Source: JAUNQW01 sp043424615
Lineage (GTDB): Bacteria; Bacillota; Bacilli; Lactobacillales; Carnobacteriaceae_A
Assembly (NCBI GenBank): GCA_043424615.1
Contig: JBHWOX010000025.1
Location: 41,299 to 105,298 of the forward strand
Direction of reading: 5' to 3'
Length of the DNA stretch: 64,000 nt
Each line of letters opens with the position of its first letter. The stretch's first letter is position 1. Positions 1 through 8,568 of this stretch are shown piece by piece. Both the position numbers and the translations under genes were made by a program. The notes beneath the pieces were generated by a model. It was given only the letters and a program-made list of their open reading frames with translations, was not told the DNA's origin and searched no databases.

Positions 1-1007
1 ATAGAGTTACCGACACCGGCTTCGATTCCACGTTCTAATTTTTCCGTATTGGTGACAAAGAGGTCATCCCCTACAATCTGAACACGTGAGCCTAGGCGGT
101 CAGTGAATAATTTAAAGCCGTCCCAATCGTCTTCATCCAAACCATCTTCAATGGATAGGATGGGATATTTCTCAATCAATTCTTCATAGAGGTCGATCAT
201 TTCTTCAGCAGTCAGACTTCGATTTTCAGAGGCTAAGTGATATAAATTTTGATCAGCATCATAAAATTCAGATGAGGCGACATCCAAAGCAATCACCAGG
301 TCTTCCCCAGGCTGGTAGCCTGCTTTTTCAATCGCTTCAATGATCACTTCTAAAGCCTCTTCATTGGACGATAGATTAGGAGCAAAACCTCCTTCATCTC
401 CAACATTGGTGTTCAAGCCACGATTTTTTAAGACAGCTTTTAAGGCATGGAAGACTTCGACCCCCATGCGTAAGGCTTCTGAAAAACGGTCAGGACTAAT
501 GGGCATGATCATGAATTCTTGGAAGTCGACGGTATTATCTGCATGAGATCCCCCATTTAAAATATTCATCATCGGAGTGGGTAAGACTTTCGCATTAAAG
601 CCGCCCAAATAAGTCGACAAAGGGAGTCCCAGTTCGGCAGCCGCCGCTTGAGCCGCTGCTATGGAGACGCCTAAGATTGCATTAGCCCCTAAATGAGATT
701 TGTTGGATGTGCCATCTAAGGCAATCATACTTTCATCAATGCCTAGCTGGTCTGTAACTTCATAACCAACTAAAGCTTCAGCCAAAGTGGTGTTCACATG
801 TTCAATGGCTTGCAAAACGCCTTTTCCATTATAAACATCGGCATCTCCGTCACGTAATTCAATGGCCTCGTATTCTCCAGTTGAAGCTCCAGAAGGCACA
901 ATACCGCGACCAACGATTCCCATTTCAGTACAAACTTCTACTTCAACCGTTGGATTTCCTCTTGAGTCTAAGACTTGGCGAGCATAAATATCTGTAATGA
1001 GTGACAT
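1..1007 (-). CDS. eno: Enolase, N-terminal 335 residues (cut by window edge)
   Basis: Enolase converts 2-phosphoglycerate to phosphoenolpyruvate in lower glycolysis in the cytoplasm. The protein starts MSLITDIYARQVLDSRGNPT, the classic enolase opening, and the reading frame runs off the left edge at the conserved segment just before the ILIKVNQIG region, so about 100 C-terminal residues are missing. The start at 1007 has the Shine-Dalgarno AAGGAG about 8 bases upstream; the nearby ATG at 1012 is out of frame. It follows gpmI by 12 bases and is the last visible gene of a gap-pgk-tpiA-gpmI-eno unit. Identity is certain; only the C-terminus is unseen. Confidence 0.97.
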   Translation of the reverse strand, partial: MSLITDIYARQVLDSRGNPTVEVEVCTEMGIVGRGIVPSGASTGEYEAIELRDGDADVYNGKGVLQAIEHVNTTLAEALVGYEVTDQLGIDESMIALDGTSNKSHLGANAILGVSIAAAQAAAAELGLPLSTYLGGFNAKVLPTPMMNILNGGSHADNTVDFQEFMIMPISPDRFSEALRMGVEVFHALKAVLKNRGLNTNVGDEGGFAPNLSSNEEALEVIIEAIEKAGYQPGEDLVIALDVASSEFYDADQNLYHLASENRSLTAEEMIDLYEELIEKYPILSIEDGLDEDDWDGFKLFTDRLGSRVQIVGDDLFVTNTEKLERGIEAGVGNS

Positions 1008-1019
1008 GTCATTTCTCCT

Positions 1020-2546
1020 TTATTTTTCGATAATGGATTGGCCAGTCATCTCTTCTGCTGGCTCAATTCCTAATAATTCTAAAGCCGTTGGGGCAATATC
1101 ACAAAGGGCCGTCTCTTGACGTAATTCTAAACCTGTTTGAGTGACGATTACGGGCACAGGGGCGGTAGTGTGGGCCGTATGGGGCTTGCCTTGTTCATCT
1201 CGCATCCGTTCGGCATTTCCATGGTCAGCGAAAATAATAGCCGTTCCATCCACTTCTAATAAAGTTTGGACCACCTTTTTCAAATTGACATCCACCGCTT
1301 CGACTGCTTGAATGGCAGCATCGAGTTGGCCGGTGTGGCCGACCATGTCTGGATTAGCAAAATTTAAAATATACAAATCATAGTCTTTATTTTTGATATG
1401 GGGGACCAATTGATCAGCAATCTCATAGGCAGACATCTCCGGTTTTAAATCGTAGGTTTCAACTTGAGGAGAAGGAACTAGCAAACGGTCCTCTCCTTCA
1501 AATTCAACTTCTTGCCCGCCATTCATGAAATAAGTGACATGGGGGTATTTTTCTGTTTCAGCAATCCGTAATTGTCTCAAACCTGCTTCAGCTACCACTT
1601 GACCCAATGGATTTTTGATTAGTTGGGGTTGGAAGATGACACGGGAGTCCACTTGCTCACCATAATCCATCATGCTAGTAAAATGCAGGTCTTTCAGAAC
1701 TTTTTTACGGTCAAAACCGTCAAAATCAGGATCGATTAAGGCTTGGGACAATTGGCGAACGCGGTCAGAACGGAAATTAAAGAATAAGACAGCGTCCCCG
1801 TCTTGGATCAATTGGACCGGCTGGTCGTTTTCAAGCAGGAGATGGGGCTTAATGAATTCATCTGTCACCCCTGCTTCATAAGAGTGTTGAACTAATTCTT
1901 CTGCATCCGTCGCAGTTAAGCCTTGGCCATTGACCATGACATCATAGGCCAGCTGGGTTCTTTGCCAGCGGTGGTCGCGGTCCATGGAATAGTAACGGCC
2001 AGAAAGACTGGCAATTTTACCTATACCCAAGTCGTTCATTTTGTCTTTTAATTGACGGACGTAGGCTAAAGCCGAATCCGGTGCCACATCTCGACCATCT
2101 GTAGCCAGATGCAAGTAAACTTGGTCTAAGCCCGCTTCTTTAGCATATTGGAGGATGGCATACAGGTGTTCTTGGTGGCTGTGAACCTGACCATCTGATA
2201 AAAGACCAAATATATGAAGCTGGTGGTGAGAGTCTTTCACGTAATTAAAACTCTCTTGAAGGATGGGATTGCTTTTTAATTCTCCATCTGCAATGGCTTG
2301 ATTAATTCTGGTCAAGGATTGGTAAACCACCCGACCAGCTCCTATATTGGTGTGGCCCACTTCCGAATTCCCAATTTGACCTGAGGGAAGACCAACGGCT
2401 TCAGCTGAAGCCGCCATAGTCGTGTGAGGATAAGTCACCCATAAATCATCCAAATAGGGGGTGTGAGCGAGTTTAACGGCATTATACTCATCTTCTTCCC
2501 GATAGCCTAAGCCATCCAGGATGATGATGGCGACTGGATTAGGCAT
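1020..2546 (-). CDS. gpmI: Cofactor-independent phosphoglycerate mutase
   Basis: Interconverts 3- and 2-phosphoglycerate using two Mn ions and a phosphoserine intermediate rather than 2,3-bisphosphoglycerate. The 508 residues match the usual family length. Visible are the N-terminal metal-binding IILDGLG, the serine nucleophile in GNSEVGH near residue 62, the DGRDVAPDSA segment and a C-terminal FADHGNAERM metal site. Its start overlaps the end of tpiA by 8 bases, which suggests translational coupling, and eno follows after 12 bases. No gpmA-type mutase is seen in the window. Confidence 0.97.
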   Translation of the reverse strand: MPNPVAIIILDGLGYREEDEYNAVKLAHTPYLDDLWVTYPHTTMAASAEAVGLPSGQIGNSEVGHTNIGAGRVVYQSLTRINQAIADGELKSNPILQESFNYVKDSHHQLHIFGLLSDGQVHSHQEHLYAILQYAKEAGLDQVYLHLATDGRDVAPDSALAYVRQLKDKMNDLGIGKIASLSGRYYSMDRDHRWQRTQLAYDVMVNGQGLTATDAEELVQHSYEAGVTDEFIKPHLLLENDQPVQLIQDGDAVLFFNFRSDRVRQLSQALIDPDFDGFDRKKVLKDLHFTSMMDYGEQVDSRVIFQPQLIKNPLGQVVAEAGLRQLRIAETEKYPHVTYFMNGGQEVEFEGEDRLLVPSPQVETYDLKPEMSAYEIADQLVPHIKNKDYDLYILNFANPDMVGHTGQLDAAIQAVEAVDVNLKKVVQTLLEVDGTAIIFADHGNAERMRDEQGKPHTAHTTAPVPVIVTQTGLELRQETALCDIAPTALELLGIEPAEEMTGQSIIEK

Positions 2547-3303
2547 ATTCGCTCGCCACTTTCATCATTTGGGCAAAGGAATGAGGGTCCAAGCCTGCCC
2601 CCCCAATTAATCCACCATCAATATCCTCCTGACTCACAAAATCCGCAATATTTTCAGCTTTGACTGATCCGCCATACTGGATGCGAACCTGTTCAGCACT
2701 TTCTTCATCATAAAGTTCGGCAATTTTTTTACGAATGGCTCGGGCGGCTTGCTGGGCCTGTTCACCGGTCGCAGTTTGCCCACTGCCAATGGCCCAAATG
2801 GGTTCATAACCCACCACCAGCTGGCTGATATCTTCACCTTTGACGCCATCTAAGGCTTTTTCAATTTGAGTACTAATGATAGCTTCAGTTTGGCCGGCTT
2901 CTTTTTCTTCCAATGACTCTCCGACACAAAGGATCGGAACCATGCCTTGGTCAAAGACAGCTCGGACTTTTTCATTAATAAATTCATCTGTTTCATGGAA
3001 GAGCTGGCGGCGCTCACTGTGGCCAATAATCACATAGTCCACCCCTAAAGATTGGAGGGCTTTCACTGAGGTTTCACCTGTAAACGAACCTTCTTCTGCA
3101 GGATAGGCGTTTTGCGCGCCCACTTTTAAGTCATTGTCGTTGCTAGCGTTAATCGCTAATTCCACAAATAAATCTGGTACGGCGATGACGGCTTCAACTT
3201 GCTCAGTCGGTAAGTTTTCAGCCAATAGATCATCAAAATAGACCTGGGCTTGGTCTGCAGTTTTATTCATTTTCCAATTGGCACATAATATTAATTGACG
3301 CAT
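2539..3303 (-). CDS. tpiA: Triosephosphate isomerase
   Basis: Interconverts dihydroxyacetone phosphate and glyceraldehyde 3-phosphate. The 254 residues are full length for this TIM barrel. The substrate lysine lies in NWKMNKT, the catalytic histidine in GHSERR, the catalytic glutamate in VGYEPIWAIGSG and the phosphate gripper in QYGGSVK. The gene sits 18 bases after pgk and overlaps gpmI by 8 bases, so it is in the middle of the glycolytic operon. There is nothing unusual in the sequence. Confidence 0.97.
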   Translation of the reverse strand: MRQLILCANWKMNKTADQAQVYFDDLLAENLPTEQVEAVIAVPDLFVELAINASNDNDLKVGAQNAYPAEEGSFTGETSVKALQSLGVDYVIIGHSERRQLFHETDEFINEKVRAVFDQGMVPILCVGESLEEKEAGQTEAIISTQIEKALDGVKGEDISQLVVGYEPIWAIGSGQTATGEQAQQAARAIRKKIAELYDEESAEQVRIQYGGSVKAENIADFVSQEDIDGGLIGGAGLDPHSFAQMMKVASEYA

Positions 3304-3321
3304 GCTTCAATACTCCTTCTT

Positions 3322-4512
3322 TTAATTTAAATCATCAATAGCAATAAGAGCGGGGAGGTCCGTTCCTGCCAATAATTCCAACATGGCTCCTCCCCCGGTT
3401 GAAATATGTGAGAAGGCATCGGCATAGCCTAAAGATTCAACAGCAGCCACCGAATCGCCACCTCCGACAATAGACTGGGCGTGAGGATTGTCACCAATGG
3501 CTTGGGCGATGGCACGAGTTCCTTTCGCAAATTCATCGACTTCAAACACTCCCATGGGTCCATTCCAAATGATGGTTTGAGCGTCTTGGATAATCGCTGA
3601 GAATTTTTCAATCGAGCCAGGGCCGATATCGACTCCCATCATCGAATCAGGAATGCTCTCACAGACTTCCGCCTGGTCCACTTGATCCAAGGAGGGGGCG
3701 ACTACATGATCAGTCGGCAGGATAATTTTATCTCCATATTTTTCTAATAAGGCTTTAGCATCTTCTAATAAATCTTCTTCCAAAAGCGATTGGCCAATAG
3801 TCTGACCTTGGGCTTTTAAGAAGGTGTAAGCCATGCCTCCACCAATAATCAGCTGGTCAGCTTGTTCAATTAAGTTTTTAATAACCGGCAATTTGTCCGA
3901 AACTTTAGCGCCTCCTAAAACGACTACAAAAGGCTGGGCAGGCTGACTAATGCTTTGGCTGATGGTTTCAAATTCTTCAGCCACTAATAAACCCAAAGCG
4001 GCTTGGTCTGCTTGCTGGGACAAGCCAACATTTGAAGCGTGTTCGCGATGGGCGGTTCCAAAAGCGTCATTAATAAAAACATCGCCTAACTGACTCCAAT
4101 ACTCAGCAAGTTCAGAATCATTTTTACTTTCTTTTTTGCCGTCAATGTCTTCGAAGCGTGTATTTTCCACTAATAAAAGTTGGCCGGCTTGCAGATTCTT
4201 GGCTGCCGCTTCAAGCTCATCTCCTCTTGTTTGATCGATGAATTGAATATCATAGCCCAATTCTTCCAAATAATTGGCGACGGGTTGAAGCGAACGCCCT
4301 TCTTTATCTTCTTCTGTCTTCACCCGACCCAAATGGGAGAACAGGATGGCAGCAGCCCCCTGATCCAATATATAATCAAGAGTAGGAAGCGACGCTTGGA
4401 TACGAGAATCATTTTCAATCTCATTATTTTTACTGAGGGGAACATTATAATCCACCCGAACCAGTACCTTTTTCCCCTCTAAATCTAAATCTTTTACTGT
4501 TAATTTTGCCAT
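3322..4512 (-). CDS. pgk: Phosphoglycerate kinase
   Basis: Transfers the acyl phosphate of 1,3-bisphosphoglycerate to ADP, the first ATP-forming step of glycolysis. The 396 residues contain the N-domain VRVDYNVPL, the SHLGR substrate loop, VLGGAKVSDK and the C-terminal GGGDSVAA nucleotide loop. I start at MAKLTVKDL (4512) because AAAGGAGA lies directly upstream; an in-frame extension to 4557 would add 15 residues and has no family counterpart. A terminator-like hairpin separates it from gap, so pgk and the later genes are probably expressed less than gap. Confidence 0.97.
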   Translation of the reverse strand: MAKLTVKDLDLEGKKVLVRVDYNVPLSKNNEIENDSRIQASLPTLDYILDQGAAAILFSHLGRVKTEEDKEGRSLQPVANYLEELGYDIQFIDQTRGDELEAAAKNLQAGQLLLVENTRFEDIDGKKESKNDSELAEYWSQLGDVFINDAFGTAHREHASNVGLSQQADQAALGLLVAEEFETISQSISQPAQPFVVVLGGAKVSDKLPVIKNLIEQADQLIIGGGMAYTFLKAQGQTIGQSLLEEDLLEDAKALLEKYGDKIILPTDHVVAPSLDQVDQAEVCESIPDSMMGVDIGPGSIEKFSAIIQDAQTIIWNGPMGVFEVDEFAKGTRAIAQAIGDNPHAQSIVGGGDSVAAVESLGYADAFSHISTGGGAMLELLAGTDLPALIAIDDLN

Positions 4513-4530
4513 GTCTTTCTCCTTTTTAGT

Positions 4531-4565
4531 CAAATAAGAAAAGCCGACATCTTGCAATGTCGGCT
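4531..4565 (-). terminator. Terminator-like hairpin between gap and pgk
   Basis: A 9-bp stem (4542-4550 with 4557-4565, AGCCGACAT paired with ATGTCGGCT) with a 6-base loop is followed on the minus strand by TTTTCTTATTT. It lies between the gap stop and the pgk start. It probably acts as a partial terminator or mRNA 3' stabiliser that raises gap mRNA above the rest of the operon. Confidence 0.7.
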
Positions 4566-4578
4566 GAATGAGTCTTTC

Positions 4579-5577
4579 TTAGGCTTTAGAAACGATGTCT
4601 TCCATGACACGAACGAATTGGGCAGCGAATCCCATTTCGTTATCGTACCAAGCAACCGTACGTACTAATTGGCCCTGAGCCGTTTCCATGATTTTGGTTT
4701 GAGTCGCATCGAAAATAGAACCGTGGGTATCTCCGATGATATCTGAGGAAACGATAGGGTCTTCAGTATAAGCAAATGAATCATTCTGACGGCCTTCCAT
4801 CACTTGATTGATTTCTTCCACTGTGGTTTCTTTTTCTAAAACAACAGTTAATTCAGTCACAGATCCATCAATAACAGGAACACGTTGAGCTGACCCATCT
4901 AATTTTCCAGCTAATTCAGGAATGACTTTTCCGATTGCTTTAGCTGCTCCTGTGGTGGTAGGCACAATATTTTGAGCGGCTGCACGTGCTCGAGTGAATT
5001 TTTTGTGTGAACCATCTTGAATGTTTTGATCACCAGTATAGGCATGAATGGTCGTCATCAAACCATGAACAATGCCAAACTCTTCATTCAAAGCTTGAGC
5101 CATAGGTGCCAAGCAGTTAGTCGTACATGAACCCGTCGATACCATATCTTCAGATCCATCCAATTCATCATGGTTAATCCCATAAATAATCATCGGCATA
5201 TCGTCACCAGGAGCAGTGACAAAAACTTTATCAGCTCCAGCTTCTAAATGCCCTTGAGCTTTTTCACGGCTATTGAAAACGCCTGTTCCTTCCACAACAT
5301 AGCTCACTCCAACACTTTCCCAAGGAATTTCAGCCGGGCTATTAGCTTGGAATACATGGATATCACGGCCATTCACTTTCATGAGTTCGTCGCTTTCAAC
5401 GCTAACCTCACCATTAAAACGCCCATGAGCGGTATCATATTTTAATAAATGAGCGTGCATGTCAGCATGTTGACGGCCGTTAATAGCCACCACTTCAAAC
5501 TCATCATGATTCTCTAATAAGCGGAAAACTAAACGTCCGATGCGTCCAAATCCATTGATTCCAACTTTAATTGTCAT
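4579..5577 (-). CDS. gap: Glyceraldehyde-3-phosphate dehydrogenase, with NADP-type pocket residues
   Basis: Oxidises glyceraldehyde 3-phosphate to 1,3-bisphosphoglycerate. The 332 residues show GINGFGRIGR, the catalytic cysteine C151 in STGSCTTNC and the catalytic histidine H178 in TTIHAYTGDQ. Where NAD enzymes have Asp after AIN (AINDLTD type), this protein has AINGRQ (G34, R35). At the second cofactor contact, where the Bacillus stearothermophilus enzyme has Leu187-Pro188, it has G189-S190 (QDGSHKK). Asp32Gly with Leu187Ala/Pro188Ser is the known exchange that moves that enzyme towards NADP, so dual or NADP use is inferred here. First gene of the glycolytic unit; no cggR precedes it. Confidence 0.95.
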   Translation of the reverse strand: MTIKVGINGFGRIGRLVFRLLENHDEFEVVAINGRQHADMHAHLLKYDTAHGRFNGEVSVESDELMKVNGRDIHVFQANSPAEIPWESVGVSYVVEGTGVFNSREKAQGHLEAGADKVFVTAPGDDMPMIIYGINHDELDGSEDMVSTGSCTTNCLAPMAQALNEEFGIVHGLMTTIHAYTGDQNIQDGSHKKFTRARAAAQNIVPTTTGAAKAIGKVIPELAGKLDGSAQRVPVIDGSVTELTVVLEKETTVEEINQVMEGRQNDSFAYTEDPIVSSDIIGDTHGSIFDATQTKIMETAQGQLVRTVAWYDNEMGFAAQFVRVMEDIVSKA

Positions 5578-5676
5578 TTTTTCCTCTCCCTTAACTTCGA
5601 TTCACATCACATTTTATATTCTGAAGCGACTGAGCCAAATCACAATCCACTGGCCGGCTAGCAAAGGTCCCCTAAC

Positions 5677-5690
5677 CGAAAGCGCTTACA
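5677..5690 (-). promoter_or_regulatory. cre (CcpA operator) at the gap promoter
   Basis: The minus strand reads TGTAAGCGCTTTCG, one base from an ideal catabolite-responsive element. It lies directly at and after the predicted transcription start of gap, a position usually associated with repression rather than activation by CcpA. hprK, which makes the CcpA co-effector HPr-Ser-P, is encoded at 18241-19200. Confidence 0.75.
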
Positions 5691-5695
5691 CTAGA

Positions 5696-5724
5696 AAAAT
5701 AACATGGAATAGCATTTTTTTCAA
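5696..5724 (-). promoter_or_regulatory. Promoter of gap-pgk-tpiA-gpmI-eno
   Basis: The -35 TTGAAA (5719-5724) and -10 TATTTT (5696-5701) are separated by 17 bases on the minus strand, giving a start near 5689 and a leader of about 110 bases before gap. No other open reading frame of note lies in the 317-base gap between gap and clpP; it holds this promoter, the cre and the clpP terminator. Confidence 0.55.
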
Positions 5725-5822
5725 CTTGATTCTCTTTTAAAGCTAGGAGCCTTTAGAAATCAGCTCAATCCTTTTTACTTTCACTGGCTATCCAGCTCCT
5801 CTAACTTAAGTTCGTCGAATTG

Positions 5823-5861
5823 TTAAAAAAACTCCCCTCAATTTTTCTACTTTGAGGGGAG
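5823..5861 (-). terminator. Terminator after clpP
   Basis: Ten-bp stem CTCCCCTCAA/TTGAGGGGAG (5832-5841 with 5852-5861), followed on the minus strand by a run of seven T. It ends the clpP transcript before the gap promoter. Confidence 0.9.
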
Positions 5862-5894
5862 GATGTATTTTTTATTATTCAATGGCCTATTGCC

Positions 5895-6488
5895 TTAGTT
5901 TAAATCTTTAGCGTTTTCCATAATTCCATCAATGAGGCCATATTCTTTGGCTTCTTCAGCGGTCATATAGTTATCACGGTCAGTGTCTCTTTCTATGACC
6001 TCTAAATCTTGGCCGGTATGTTTGGCTAAAATTTTGTTCAATTTCTCTTTAGTTTCTAAAATATGGCGGGCGGCGATTTCAATTTCTGTCGCTTGACCTT
6101 GAGCACCTCCAAGAGGTTGGTGAATCATGACTTCAGAATTCGGTAAGGCAAAGCGTTTGCCCTTACTTCCGGCTGTTAATAGGACGGATCCCATTGAAGC
6201 AGCCATCCCTATGACGATGGTTTGCACATCAGCATTAATAAAGTTCATGGTGTCATAAATAGCTAAACCAGCAGTTACACTGCCTCCAGGTGAATTAATA
6301 TAAAGGTAAATATCTTTTTCAGGGTCTTGGGCGTCTAAAAATAAAAGTTGAGCAACAATAGAGTTGGAAACATTGTCATCAATCTGTCCAGTTAACATGA
6401 TGATGCGGTCTTTTAATAAACGTGAGTAAATATCATAAGCCCGTTCTCCGCGCGCGGATTGCTCAATAACTGTAGGTACTAAATTCAT
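5895..6488 (-). CDS. clpP: ATP-dependent Clp protease proteolytic subunit
   Basis: Serine peptidase that forms a double heptamer and degrades proteins fed by ClpC, ClpX or ClpE. At 197 residues it is full length. The catalytic serine is in GMAASMGS, the catalytic histidine in VMIHQP, and the acidic residue in the ERDTDRDNYM segment. The start is preceded by AAAGGAGG. It stands alone between its own promoter with a CtsR box and a strong terminator, and is followed by gap. Heat and protein stress control through CtsR is inferred from the operator. Confidence 0.97.
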   Translation of the reverse strand: MNLVPTVIEQSARGERAYDIYSRLLKDRIIMLTGQIDDNVSNSIVAQLLFLDAQDPEKDIYLYINSPGGSVTAGLAIYDTMNFINADVQTIVIGMAASMGSVLLTAGSKGKRFALPNSEVMIHQPLGGAQGQATEIEIAARHILETKEKLNKILAKHTGQDLEVIERDTDRDNYMTAEEAKEYGLIDGIMENAKDLN

Positions 6489-6529
6489 AGTTATCCTCCT
6501 TTGATATAGTAAGAGTGAAATTCAATATT

Positions 6530-6558
6530 AGTTTAACTGATAGGTCAAACAAGGTCAA
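6530..6558 (-). promoter_or_regulatory. clpP promoter
   Basis: Minus-strand -35 TTGACC (6553-6558), 17-base spacer and -10 TAAACT (6530-6535). The -35 overlaps the CtsR heptads, which suits repression by CtsR. Confidence 0.6.
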
Positions 6559-6559
6559 A
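6543..6559 (+). promoter_or_regulatory. CtsR operator before clpP
   Basis: Direct heptad repeat GGTCAAA-CAA-GGTCAAA, matching the CtsR consensus with a 3-base spacer. It covers the -35 region of the clpP promoter and lies between clpP and whiA. CtsR is the class III heat-shock repressor of Gram-positive bacteria; its own gene is not in this window. Confidence 0.9.
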
Positions 6560-6579
6560 TATTAGCTCTCAACCTTCGC

Positions 6580-7509
6580 TTATGATTCACCCCTTAATTT
6601 ATCAGCTAAATCATTAATTTTTCGCATCCGGTGATTAACCCCCGACTTAGAAATGGAGCCCGAGGGTAAGAGCTCCCCTAACTCCTTCATGGAAGCTTCC
6701 GGCTGGTCTAAACGAAGCTGGGCAATTTCTTGCAGCTTATCAGGCAATTGATCCAGCCCCATTCGGCCGTCAATTAATTCAATGTTTTCAATCTGGCGGC
6801 TGGCTGCATCCACAGTTTTGGTCAGATTCGCATTTTCACAGTTAACCAGCCGATTGACGGAGTTCCGCATATCACGGACAATGCGTGTATCTTCAAACTT
6901 TAAAACCGAGGCAGAAGCGCCGATAACCGCTAAGAAATCCGAAATTTTTTCCGACTCTTTCAGGTAAACAATATAATTATTACGTCTTTCAGCCGTGCGA
7001 GCATTTAAATGAAATTCGTTCATCAGGCTACAAAGATCTTGATTATGCTGATCATAAGTAGACCGGATTTCTAGATGATAGCGGCTGGTTTCGGGACTGT
7101 TGACCGACCCACTAGCTAAAAAAGCGCCTCTTAAATATGATCGCATTTGTTGTTGATCTTTAAATATCCAATCGGGCACCCCATGCTTGAAGCCACTTTC
7201 ATCCATTAAACCTAAAGATTTCAGCAGCTCTCGTGTCCCCTTGTAGAGGCGAATAATATAAACATTATTCTTTCTCAGTTTGAGTTTGCGGCGAACTAAA
7301 ATCTCGCTTTCCACTTCAAAATGCTTCTTGATGAGGGAATAAATCCGTCGAGCTGTTCCCGCATTTTCTGTTTGGATGGACAGGCTAAAATCGCCTCCCA
7401 ATTTCAAACTGCCATTCAAGCGAATAAAGGCGGCGACTTCGGCTCGAGCATGGACAGGATGAACTTCCAGTAAGGTTAATTCTTTTTTAACTTCAGACGT
7501 AAAAGACAT
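6580..7509 (-). CDS. whiA: WhiA, DNA-binding protein with homing-endonuclease fold
   Basis: WhiA is a conserved Gram-positive protein with an N-terminal LAGLIDADG-like fold and a C-terminal helix-turn-helix; it is linked to cell division and chromosome organisation. The 309 residues begin MSFTSEVKKEL, with EIRSTYDQHNQDL in the middle and the C-terminal helix-turn-helix region SKSGVNHRMRKI. It is the third gene of rapZ-yvcK-whiA, a grouping conserved across Firmicutes, 11 bases after yvcK. No catalytic endonuclease role is expected. Confidence 0.95.
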   Translation of the reverse strand: MSFTSEVKKELTLLEVHPVHARAEVAAFIRLNGSLKLGGDFSLSIQTENAGTARRIYSLIKKHFEVESEILVRRKLKLRKNNVYIIRLYKGTRELLKSLGLMDESGFKHGVPDWIFKDQQQMRSYLRGAFLASGSVNSPETSRYHLEIRSTYDQHNQDLCSLMNEFHLNARTAERRNNYIVYLKESEKISDFLAVIGASASVLKFEDTRIVRDMRNSVNRLVNCENANLTKTVDAASRQIENIELIDGRMGLDQLPDKLQEIAQLRLDQPEASMKELGELLPSGSISKSGVNHRMRKINDLADKLRGES

Positions 7510-7520
7510 CCTAGCCCTCC

Positions 7521-8552
7521 TTAAAACGAACGAAAGCGCACCATACGTTGGTAGTCCAAGGCCTGCTCGTAAATTTCACGAGCAATTTTTCGACCATCAT
7601 GGTAGATTCCCTGGTCCGTTAAACTTAAGAAATTATCAGAAACAATTTTGTCTACTTCTTCTCTTAAGGCGACAAAATCATGTTTAACCTGCAATAAATT
7701 TTCATCTTGATTAGGTAAATTGATAAAATCCTCTGGCACTTTTTCATTATTCACTAAAACAATATCAATAAATTTTTCACCCAAATGCTTGTGCAAGGCC
7801 TTGACATGGTCTGCATCAGAAAAGTTTTCAGTTTCTCCTTTTTGGGTCATAATATTGCAAATGTAAATCTTTTTGGCTGCAGAATCTAAAACCGCTTGGC
7901 CCACTTGATGAATTAATAGGTTCGGCAGAATCGAAGTATAAAGTGAGCCGGGTCCAAAGACAATGATATCAGCTTTACTGATAGATTCGCAAACTTCAGG
8001 TCCGGCTTCAATCTGATCTCCTTCATGAGTGGGTTTCAGGGAAACATAGTCGATGTTTTTGCCTTGTTTGGGAATGGTCGACTCCCCTTCTACTATGCTG
8101 CCGTCCTTAAAATGAGCCACCAGAGTAAGGGGAACTTCTGTCGAAGGTAAAACATTCGATTCGACTTTCATCATGGTCGATAATTTTTTAATCGCATCAT
8201 AATAATTGCCTTCACGTTCGGCCATACCGGATATCAATAAATTGCCCAGAGGATGGCCAGATAAAACATCATTGCCTTCCTTAAAACGATATTGTAAAAC
8301 ATCAATATACTCGTCTGGTAAGTTCGATAAAGAACAGAGGACATTGCGTAAATCTCCAGGAGGAATCGAATTAGTTATTTTACGGAGCCGGCCGGAAGAT
8401 CCCCCATCATCAGCGACTGCTACAATGGCAGTGATGTCCATATTTTCTTTTTTAAATTCTTTTAAAATGACAGATAAACCTGTACCTCCACCAATCACGA
8501 CCACATGAGGGCGTCGATAGCCAGGCACAGATTTAAATACTACTTGTGTCAT
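7521..8552 (-). CDS. yvcK: YvcK/CofD-like gluconeogenesis factor
   Basis: A CofD-fold protein of 343 residues that in Bacillus and Listeria is needed for growth on gluconeogenic carbon and for normal peptidoglycan synthesis, and binds UDP-sugars. Visible are VVIGGGTGLSV near residue 20, VAVADDGGSSGRLR, PPGDLRN and FGPGSLYTSILPNLL. It lies 11 bases before whiA and 16 bases after rapZ in the usual order. The enzymatic CofD reaction (coenzyme F420 synthesis) is not expected in this group. Confidence 0.95.
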   Translation of the reverse strand: MTQVVFKSVPGYRRPHVVVIGGGTGLSVILKEFKKENMDITAIVAVADDGGSSGRLRKITNSIPPGDLRNVLCSLSNLPDEYIDVLQYRFKEGNDVLSGHPLGNLLISGMAEREGNYYDAIKKLSTMMKVESNVLPSTEVPLTLVAHFKDGSIVEGESTIPKQGKNIDYVSLKPTHEGDQIEAGPEVCESISKADIIVFGPGSLYTSILPNLLIHQVGQAVLDSAAKKIYICNIMTQKGETENFSDADHVKALHKHLGEKFIDIVLVNNEKVPEDFINLPNQDENLLQVKHDFVALREEVDKIVSDNFLSLTDQGIYHDGRKIAREIYEQALDYQRMVRFRSF

Positions 8553-8568
8553 ATTGCTATCCTTTCAA

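Noticed and set aside
4180..4482. Antisense open frame over pgk (and similar frames over other genes)
   Set aside because: Opposite-strand shadows of well-identified genes, with no ribosome site or recognisable motif.
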